Shown here one piece after another: positions 1 to 5,252 of a stretch of DNA of 5,252 bases. The notes under the pieces were generated by a model. The model searched no databases and was not told the DNA's origin. It worked only from the letters and a program-made list of their open reading frames with translations. Each line of letters begins with the position of its first letter. Positions within the stretch are counted from its first letter, which is position 1. The DNA comes from an uncultured Bacteroidota bacterium (GTDB taxonomy: Bacteria > Bacteroidota > Bacteroidia > UBA7662). The translations under genes were made by a program, and so were the position numbers. Location of the stretch: contig CAIVQI010000388.1 in assembly GCA_903908015.1 (NCBI GenBank), positions 1 through 5,252 of the forward strand. Reading direction: 5' to 3'.

Positions 1-389
1 GCAAAGTAGAATTTCGTGTGGTCAAGAATACTTTACTGAGGAAAGCCATGGAGCAAGTTGATGCCCATGCATATGTTGACCTTTATCCTTCTTTGGCGGG
101 TCCAACATCAGTGCTTTTTGCAGATACCGGAAATGTACCGGCCAAGCTCCTTCAGGAATTTAGAAAGTCTAGTAAAAAGCCCGTGCTGAAGGCCGCTTTT
201 ATTGACTCCGCCGTTTATGTTGGTGACGATCAAATCGATGCACTCACCAATGTTAAATCCAAACAAGTTCTCATTGGAGAGCTTGTAGGATTGTTACAAT
301 CACCTGCCCGCAACGTAATTTCTGCCCTTCAATCATCAGGTGGAAAATTAGCCGGAATCGTGAAAACCTTACAAGAACGAAATTCATAA
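1..389 (+). CDS. rplJ: 50S ribosomal protein L10, 3' part (5' end outside window)
   Basis: L10 anchors the L7/L12 stalk to 23S rRNA on the large subunit, and in well-studied bacteria the L10-L12 complex also represses translation of its own operon. The first whole codon is at base 3, and 128 residues are visible of a protein that is usually about 170-180 long, so roughly 45 N-terminal residues are missing. The first visible residues, KVEFRVVKNTL, are the conserved early L10 block. They continue upstream of the GTG at 18, so that GTG is an internal valine codon and not the start. Further family blocks are GPTSVLFA, then PAKLLQEF, and the C-terminal LLQSPARNV...LAGIVKTL segment, which leads into the helix that docks L7/L12 dimers. 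The gene ends with two in-frame stops in tandem (TAATAA, 387-392). rplL follows 33 bases after the first stop. Identity is secure from sequence and gene order. Confidence 0.97.
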   Translation, partial: KVEFRVVKNTLLRKAMEQVDAHAYVDLYPSLAGPTSVLFADTGNVPAKLLQEFRKSSKKPVLKAAFIDSAVYVGDDQIDALTNVKSKQVLIGELVGLLQSPARNVISALQSSGGKLAGIVKTLQERNS

Positions 390-422
390 TAAAACTTACA
401 ACCCTTTAAACCCTATTTTCCC

Positions 423-815
423 ATGGCAGATTTGAAAGCATTTGCAGAGCAATTGGTCAACCTTACCGTAAAAGAGGTCAATGAATTAGCACAAATTCTG
501 AAAGATGAGTATGGCATCGAGCCTGCTGCGGCTGCAGTCGCAGTAGCTGCTGGTCCAGTCGCTGGTGGTGGTGGTGCAGATGCCGGTGATGCGGCTGCAG
601 CACAAACTGAATTCGATGTGATTTTGAAAAGTGCTGGTGGTCAGAAACTGAATGTTGTAAAATTGGTTAAAGACCTCACCGGACTTGGACTGAAAGAAGC
701 CAAAGATTTGGTTGACGCTGCCCCTAAAACACTGAAAGAGAAGTGTCCGAAGGATGAGGCCGAAGCCCTCAAAGCTAAACTCGAAGAGGTTGGCGCTGAG
801 GTTGAGATCAAGTGA
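423..815 (+). CDS. rplL: 50S ribosomal protein L7/L12
   Basis: This is the multicopy stalk protein that binds L10 through its N-terminal domain and recruits elongation, initiation and release GTPases through its C-terminal domain. The 130-residue length is slightly above the usual 120-128. Residues 1-33 form the helical dimerisation domain (LVNLTVKEVNELAQIL). Residues 34-61 form a flexible hinge rich in Ala and Gly, including four consecutive glycines at 48-51 encoded by GGT repeats. Residues 62-130 form the globular domain, with the factor-binding signature TGLGLKEAKDLVD at about 86-98 and the typical acidic end VGAEVEIK. The start is the ATG at 423: MADLKAFAEQL matches the family N-terminus and no upstream extension is needed. 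No Shine-Dalgarno sequence precedes it; the upstream bases are pyrimidine-rich (CCCTATTTTCC). One oddity is Cys108 (KEKCPKDEAE), since this family usually has no cysteine. The gene is very likely co-transcribed with rplJ and rpoB. Confidence 0.98.
   Translation: MADLKAFAEQLVNLTVKEVNELAQILKDEYGIEPAAAAVAVAAGPVAGGGGADAGDAAAAQTEFDVILKSAGGQKLNVVKLVKDLTGLGLKEAKDLVDAAPKTLKEKCPKDEAEALKAKLEEVGAEVEIK
528..600 (+). repeat. In-frame 10-base direct repeat around the L7/L12 hinge
   Basis: GCGGCTGCAG occurs at 528-537 and again at 591-600. The copies are exactly 63 bases (21 codons) apart and in the same codon phase, encoding alanines 36-38 and 57-59. A (GGT)4 run at 564-575 lies between them. Recombination or slippage between the copies would change hinge length without breaking the frame. 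The repeat is simply visible; it may reflect nothing more than biased Ala/Gly codon choice. Confidence 0.5.
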
Positions 816-835
816 TCATACCTCATTTTCTTTAT

Positions 836-879
836 AGCTGCATCCCAATTGCCTGATTAAAGGTAAATGGGATGTGGCT
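836..879 (+). promoter_or_regulatory. Inverted repeat / possible RNA hairpin over the rpoB start codon
   Basis: AGCTGCATCCCA (836-847) can pair with TGGGATGTGGCT (868-879). This gives a 12-bp stem with ten Watson-Crick pairs, including an uninterrupted 7-bp block (CATCCCA/TGGGATG), and two adjacent G-U pairs. The loop is 20 bases (848-867). The T and G of the rpoB ATG at 867-869 lie in the stem. If formed in mRNA, the hairpin would partly occlude initiation at that ATG, or it could be a processing or pausing element in the rplL-rpoB gap. There is no U-run after it, so it is not an intrinsic terminator. The pairing is visible in the sequence; any regulatory role is inference. Confidence 0.4.
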
Positions 880-3800
880 TTCCGCATTTCAGGTCCAGAG
901 GTTCAACCAAAGCAAAAAAATTGGCACAACATTTCACACCAGAGGGACGGATTAGCTTCTCTTCCGTCGCCCACCCCCATGAGTACCCCGATTTCCTGGA
1001 TGTTCAGATCAAGTCATTTCGCGACTTTTTCCAATTGGAAACCTTATCGGAAAACCGATCCAATGAGGGATTATTTAAGGTTTTTGCTGAGAATTTCCCG
1101 ATTTCGGACACCCGAAACAATTTTGTTTTAGAGTTCCTCGACTACTTTGTTGATCCACCACGATACTCAATTGAAGAGTGTATCGAGCGGGGATTGACGT
1201 ATGCTGTACCGTTGAAAGCCAAACTTAAATTGTCGTGCAATGATCAGGATCATGAAGATTTTGAGACCATTGTGCAGGACGTCTACCTGGGGACAATTCC
1301 TTATATGACGCCAAAGGGAACATTTGTAATCAATGGTGCCGAGCGAGTGATCGTATCTCAATTGCATCGTTCACCGGGTGTTTTCTTCGGACAAACCATA
1401 CATTCTAATGGTTCAAAGTTGTATTCTGCGCGAATCATCCCGTTTAAAGGGTCGTGGATTGAATTTGCAACAGACGTCAACAATGTCATGTATGCCTACA
1501 TTGACCGAAAAAAGAAGTTCCCTGTAACTACCCTCCTTAGGGCCATCGGTTTCGACTCCGACAAGGATATTTTAAACATCTTCGGCTTGGCTGATGAGAT
1601 CAAAGTGACCAAAGCGGGTTTGAAGCGGGTTGTTGGGCGCAAATTGGCCGCACGCGTTCTGAAGTCATGGCTCGAGGATTTTAGTAATGAGGAAACCGCC
1701 GAGTATATGGTCATTCCACGGCATGATGTGCTGTTTGAACGCGATATAGTCCTTGAGGAGCATATGATTGATGAAATCGTGGATGCTGGGGTGAAGTCGA
1801 TTATCCTACACCGCGAGGAAATTTTGCAAGGTGACTATTCTATCGTTTATAATACCTTACAAAAGGATACCTCAAACACCGAAAAGGAAGCCTTGGATCA
1901 TATCTACCGGCAACTGAGAAATGCAGATCCACCCGATGATGAATCTGCGCGTCAAGTGATTGAGAAACTCTTCTTCAGCGACAAACGGTATGACTTGGGT
2001 GAGGTAGGACGCTTTAGAATCAACCGTAAGTTGGGTATGGAAACTGGGATGAATGTCCGGGTTCTCACCAAAGACGATATCATCGCGATTGTAAAGTACC
2101 TGATTCAACTATCCAATTCAAAAGCGGATGTCGACGACATTGATCACTTGAGTAACCGACGCGTTCGCACGGTTGGAGAGCAGTTATATTCACAGTTTGG
2201 TTTAGGTCTCTCGCGCATGTCACGCACCATTCGCGAGCGGATGAACATTCGTGACAATGAGGTTTTTACCCCCACAGATCTCATTAACGCACGCACGCTG
2301 AGTTCGGTCATTAATTCATTTTTCGGAACAAATCAGTTAAGCCAGTTCATGGACCAGACCAATCCATTGGCTGAGATTACCCACAAGCGACGCTTGTCGG
2401 CCCTCGGACCAGGAGGTTTGTCGCGTGAACGCGCTGGATTTGAGGTACGTGACGTTCACTACACCCACTATGGTCGGCTGTGTACGATTGAAACTCCGGA
2501 GGGACCAAATATCGGTCTCATTTCGTCGCTCTGCGTGCACGCGAAAATTAACAATATGGGGTTCATAGAAACGCCATATCGCAAAGTTGATGCCGGTACG
2601 GTGAACCGTGACCAAGTGATCTACCTTAGTGCAGAAGATGAGGATGAAGGCGTCATTGCACAGGCCAATGCACCATTGGAAAACGACGGTTCGTTTAGCC
2701 ACGATCTCGTCAAGTGCCGCTTGCAAGGGGATTTCCCAATTGTTGCGCCTGGAGCTGTTCAGTATATGGATGTGGCCCCCAATCAGATTGTGGGTATCGC
2801 GGCATCATTGATCCCATTTTTGGAGCATGACGACGCCAACCGTGCCCTTATGGGATCAAACATGCAACGTCAGGCCGTTCCATTGCTTCGTCCGCAAGCC
2901 CCCATCGTGGGAACGGGCTTGGAAGGAAAGGTGGCGCGCGATTCCCGCTCTATGATTACGGCAGAAGCCGATGGTGTGGTGGAGTATGTGGATGCGCGCA
3001 AAATCATTATTCGGTACAACCGCACGGAAGACCAGCGAATCACCAGCTTTACAGGGGATTCCAAAACGTATAACCTCACAAAATTCAGAAAAACCAATCA
3101 GTATACCTGCATCAACCATAAGCCTGTGGTCGTTACCGGCCAACAGGTCAGTAAAGGTCAGGTTTTGGTGGATGGATATGCGACCGAAAAAGGCGAACTT
3201 GCTTTAGGACGTAACCTCAAAGTGGCTTTTATGCCCTGGCAGGGTTATAATTTTGAGGATGCCATTGTCATTTCTGAACGCGTTGTGCGGGAGGATTGGT
3301 TTACCTCGGTTCACATTGAGGAATTTGAGTTACAGGTACGCGATACCAAAAGGGGAGAGGAAGAACTCACTTCGGATATTCCCAATGTGAGTGAGGAAGC
3401 CACCCGTCACCTCGACGAAAATGGGCTCATCCGAATTGGAGCACATGTGAAGGAGGGTGACATTTTGATTGGTAAGATCACGCCCAAGGGCGAAAGTGAC
3501 CCTTCACCTGAAGAGAAACTGCTTCGTGCTATCTTTGGTGACAAGGCAGGCGATGTGAAAGACGCCTCACTTCGGGTTCCACCGAGTATGACAGGGGTGG
3601 TGATTGACAAAAAATTGTTTTCCCGTGTGAAGCGCGATAAGCATTCTAGGGGTGAAGATAAAACTGTTAACGAGCGCATCGATGCCAATCTTGCCCGCGA
3701 ATCGGGCAAGTTGCGGGAGTTGTTGATCGATAAATTGATGCTGCTCACCGAGGGCAAAGTGTCTCAGGGTGTTGCCAATCAGTATGGAGAGGAGGTGCTT

Positions 3801-4730
3801 TCCAAGGGCACGAAGTTCACGCGAAAGGCTTTATCAGAAATGGACTTCAGCCAGGTGAATCCAGATGGATGGTTGGTCGATAAGGCCAAGAATGAATTGA
3901 TCAAAACTCTTCTAAAGAACCATCAGATACGATTATCTGAATTGCAGGGAGAAGCGCGGCGCGATAAATTTGCGATTCAAGTGGGCGATGAACTGCCCTC
4001 TGGTATCCTTCAATTGGCCAAAGTTTATTTAGCACAGAAGAGAAAATTGCGTGTGGGTGATAAGATGGCTGGACGACACGGTAATAAAGGGATCGTTGCA
4101 CGTATTGTTCGCGACGAGGATATGCCGTTTCTAGAAGATGGCAGTCCGGTAGATATTGTATTGAATCCGCTTGGTGTACCATCACGTATGAATCTTGGTC
4201 AGATTTACGAGTCAGTTTTGGCATGGGCGGGTAAGGAATTGGGTGTGAAGTTTGCAACACCTATTTTCGATGGTGCGAGCTATGAGGAAGTCCGCGATTT
4301 TACCCTGAAAGCGGGTATTCCTGAGTTGGGCAGTACACGTTTGCGGGATGGTCAAACTGGTCGTTACTTCGATCAACCTACTACAGTAGGGGTCATTTAT
4401 ATGTTGAAGTTGGGCCACATGGTCGATGATAAGATGCACGCCCGTTCTATTGGGCCCTATTCGCTCATTACCCAGCAGCCTTTGGGCGGTAAAGCCCAAT
4501 TTGGTGGACAACGGTTCGGTGAGATGGAGGTTTGGGCGTTGGAGGCATTTGGTGCTGCCAATATCCTACAGGAGATCCTCACCGTGAAGTCGGATGATAT
4601 CGTAGGCCGGGCAAAGGCCTATGAATCCATTGTTAAGGGTGATAACCTGGCGGTACCGGGCATTCCGGAATCGTTCAACGTATTGTTGCACGAGTTGCGT
4701 GGATTGTGTCTCGAGGTTAAGTTGGACTAA
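867..4730 (+). CDS. rpoB: DNA-directed RNA polymerase subunit beta
   Basis: RpoB is the second-largest subunit of core RNA polymerase; with RpoC it forms the catalytic centre and DNA/RNA channel. The 1287 residues are close to the size expected for Bacteroidota. Landmarks: PDFLD (41-45) begins the conserved N-terminal part, and DDIDHLSNRRVR is at 423-434. The rifampicin-site cluster is around 490-515, with Asp496, His506 and Ser511 in the wild-type positions (E. coli D516, H526, S531). IETPEGPNIGL follows. GYNFEDA (793-799) carries the Glu797/Asp798 pair, KITPKGESDPSPEE starts at 870, and GDKMAGRHGNKG carries the active-site lysines Lys1066 and Lys1074. The C-terminal clamp block QQPLGGKAQFGGQRFGEMEVW starts at 1203. 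An extra helical segment at about 920-1035 sits where E. coli has its second large insertion. The ATG at 867 is the only in-frame ATG before the conserved region and is preceded directly by an in-frame TAA (864-866). It gives about 40 residues ahead of PDFLD, more than usual, so the start is less certain than the gene. The gene ends with tandem stops TAATAA (4728-4733). Confidence 0.98.
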   Translation: MGCGFPHFRSRGSTKAKKLAQHFTPEGRISFSSVAHPHEYPDFLDVQIKSFRDFFQLETLSENRSNEGLFKVFAENFPISDTRNNFVLEFLDYFVDPPRYSIEECIERGLTYAVPLKAKLKLSCNDQDHEDFETIVQDVYLGTIPYMTPKGTFVINGAERVIVSQLHRSPGVFFGQTIHSNGSKLYSARIIPFKGSWIEFATDVNNVMYAYIDRKKKFPVTTLLRAIGFDSDKDILNIFGLADEIKVTKAGLKRVVGRKLAARVLKSWLEDFSNEETAEYMVIPRHDVLFERDIVLEEHMIDEIVDAGVKSIILHREEILQGDYSIVYNTLQKDTSNTEKEALDHIYRQLRNADPPDDESARQVIEKLFFSDKRYDLGEVGRFRINRKLGMETGMNVRVLTKDDIIAIVKYLIQLSNSKADVDDIDHLSNRRVRTVGEQLYSQFGLGLSRMSRTIRERMNIRDNEVFTPTDLINARTLSSVINSFFGTNQLSQFMDQTNPLAEITHKRRLSALGPGGLSRERAGFEVRDVHYTHYGRLCTIETPEGPNIGLISSLCVHAKINNMGFIETPYRKVDAGTVNRDQVIYLSAEDEDEGVIAQANAPLENDGSFSHDLVKCRLQGDFPIVAPGAVQYMDVAPNQIVGIAASLIPFLEHDDANRALMGSNMQRQAVPLLRPQAPIVGTGLEGKVARDSRSMITAEADGVVEYVDARKIIIRYNRTEDQRITSFTGDSKTYNLTKFRKTNQYTCINHKPVVVTGQQVSKGQVLVDGYATEKGELALGRNLKVAFMPWQGYNFEDAIVISERVVREDWFTSVHIEEFELQVRDTKRGEEELTSDIPNVSEEATRHLDENGLIRIGAHVKEGDILIGKITPKGESDPSPEEKLLRAIFGDKAGDVKDASLRVPPSMTGVVIDKKLFSRVKRDKHSRGEDKTVNERIDANLARESGKLRELLIDKLMLLTEGKVSQGVANQYGEEVLSKGTKFTRKALSEMDFSQVNPDGWLVDKAKNELIKTLLKNHQIRLSELQGEARRDKFAIQVGDELPSGILQLAKVYLAQKRKLRVGDKMAGRHGNKGIVARIVRDEDMPFLEDGSPVDIVLNPLGVPSRMNLGQIYESVLAWAGKELGVKFATPIFDGASYEEVRDFTLKAGIPELGSTRLRDGQTGRYFDQPTTVGVIYMLKLGHMVDDKMHARSIGPYSLITQQPLGGKAQFGGQRFGEMEVWALEAFGAANILQEILTVKSDDIVGRAKAYESIVKGDNLAVPGIPESFNVLLHELRGLCLEVKLD
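3690..3710 (+). repeat. Perfect intragenic inverted repeat in rpoB
   Basis: CTTGCCCG (3690-3697) and CGGGCAAG (3703-3710) form a perfect 8-bp GC-rich stem with a 5-base loop (CGAAT). They lie in the codons for the insertion-like segment of RpoB near residues 942-948. A separate 10-base palindrome, GCATCGATGC, lies just upstream at 3676-3685. No T-run follows, so it is not a terminator. It may be a chance product of the coding sequence. Confidence 0.45.
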
Positions 4731-4743
4731 TAAATCGAATCAA

Positions 4744-5252
4744 ATGTCATTTCAGAAAGAGCCCAAGATTAAAAGCAATTTTACCCGTATCACCATTAGC
4801 CTAGCGTCGCCTGAGGCGATATTGGGTCGTTCGAAAGGGGAGGTGACGAAACCAGAAACCATCAACTATAGGAGCTATAAACCTGAGATGGGTGGTTTGT
4901 TTTGTGAGCGCATATTCGGGCCCGTTAAGGATTTTGAATGTCATTGTGGTAAATACAAGCGAATACGTTATAAGAATATCGTGTGTGACCGATGTGGTGT
5001 AGAGGTTACTGAGAAAAAAGTACGCCGCGAGAATATGGGCCACATAAAACTGGTTGTTCCTGTCGCGCATATTTGGTATTTTAAATCTCTTCCCAATAAG
5101 ATCGGGTATCTTCTGGGTCTGGCGGGTAAAAAACTGGATTCTATTATTTACTATGAGCGGTATGTAGTGATTCAGCCTGGTATTAAGGAAGCAGATGGTG
5201 TTAAGGAAAAGGATTTATTGACGGAGGATGAGTACCTGGCTATTTTGGATAC
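4744..5252 (+). CDS. rpoC: DNA-directed RNA polymerase subunit beta', 5' part (3' end outside window)
   Basis: RpoC is the largest RNA polymerase subunit and supplies the clamp, bridge helix, trigger loop and the Mg-binding NADFDGD motif, all beyond this window except the N-terminal clamp region. The frame stays open from the ATG at 4744 to the right edge, giving 169 whole codons of a protein normally around 1400 residues in this phylum. The protein starts MSFQKEPKIKSNFTRITI. It then carries the conserved block PETINYRSYKPEMGGLFCERIFGP (37-60, given here with key residues Pro37, Tyr42 and Cys54). The N-terminal zinc site follows: Cys66, Cys68, Cys81 and Cys84 in a CxC...CxxC arrangement. Next come GVEVTEKKVRRENMGH (85-100), then HIWYFKSLPNKIGYLLGL (109-126) and YYERYVVIQPG. 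The ATG lies 13 bases after the first rpoB stop, with no Shine-Dalgarno sequence in that gap, consistent with coupled translation in one operon. Identity and start are both well supported. Confidence 0.97.
   Translation, partial: MSFQKEPKIKSNFTRITISLASPEAILGRSKGEVTKPETINYRSYKPEMGGLFCERIFGPVKDFECHCGKYKRIRYKNIVCDRCGVEVTEKKVRRENMGHIKLVVPVAHIWYFKSLPNKIGYLLGLAGKKLDSIIYYERYVVIQPGIKEADGVKEKDLLTEDEYLAILD

Noticed and set aside
18..389. GTG at 18 as the start of L10
   Set aside because: The conserved L10 block KVEFRVVKNTL reads in frame through this codon from base 3, so the gene begins upstream of the window.
390..422. AACCCTTTAAACCCTATTTTCC in the rplJ-rplL gap considered as a promoter or repeat element
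   Set aside because: The short ACCCT duplication is too small to be meaningful, and no -33/-7 promoter pair is recognisable.
874..1131. Plus-strand frame starting with GTG at 874, overlapping the rpoB start
   Set aside because: The translation is not RpoB-like while the frame from 867 contains the clear PDFLD...FRDFFQLET family sequence over the same bases.
2337..2726. 129-codon open frame on the minus strand
   Set aside because: It is antisense to the most conserved part of rpoB (rifampicin cluster), resembles no known family, and has no start context or neighbours of its own; it is a shadow of the real frame.
3407..3757. 116-codon minus-strand open frame rich in serine
   Set aside because: The Ser-rich composition is what antisense reading of the charged rpoB codons produces; no domain or start signal is visible.
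4482..4499. TTGGGC/GCCCAA hairpin with a 6-base loop, considered as a terminator
   Set aside because: It lies within codons for the invariant PLGGKAQF motif, has no T-run after it, and is explained by protein constraint.
3901..4511. Two overlapping minus-strand open frames (119 and 99 codons)
   Set aside because: They lie wholly within the conserved catalytic and C-terminal parts of rpoB, and their translations look like low-quality antisense sequence.
4801..5070. 89-codon minus-strand open frame at the right edge
   Set aside because: It is antisense to the conserved RpoC N-terminal zinc region, which is clearly coding on the plus strand.

Overview
This window is a piece of the bacterial rpoBC ribosomal-protein/RNA-polymerase operon. 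All four genes are on the + strand in the classical order: rplJ (3' part only), rplL (complete), rpoB (complete) and rpoC (5' part only). The proteins look like those of Bacteroidota. RpoB carries the family-typical stretch with FLDYFVDPPRYSI, and its C-terminus ends in a HELRGL...KLD tail. RpoC opens with a short lead-in and then PETINYRSYKPE and the CHCGKYKRIRY zinc segment. The lack of Shine-Dalgarno sequences before rplL and rpoC fits the same phylum. I cannot place it at genus level; the N-terminal part of RpoB made me think of Saprospiria-like lineages, but that is only an impression.

Layout: 1-389 is the last ~128 codons of ribosomal protein L10. A 33-base gap follows. L7/L12 occupies 423-815. 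A 51-base gap (816-866) holds one arm of a hairpin whose other arm begins inside the rpoB start codon. RpoB (1287 codons from the only in-frame ATG) occupies 867-4730. A 13-base gap follows, and RpoC begins at 4744 and runs off the right edge. No intergenic stretch exceeds 51 bases, and I see no convincing internal promoter, intrinsic terminator, tRNA, mobile element or CRISPR array.

L10 is the base of the ribosomal stalk and carries the L7/L12 dimers that recruit translational GTPases. RpoB and RpoC together form the active centre of RNA polymerase. Co-transcription of these genes couples the supply of ribosome stalk and RNA polymerase. The best-known control point of this operon, the leader bound by L10-L12, lies upstream of the window.

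This is a conserved housekeeping region, and I found no sign of a new biological system. The points most worth a second look are the hairpin overlapping the annotated rpoB start and the unresolved N-terminus of RpoB. Smaller curiosities are an in-frame direct repeat bordering the L7/L12 hinge, a cysteine in L7/L12, and a perfect hairpin inside rpoB.
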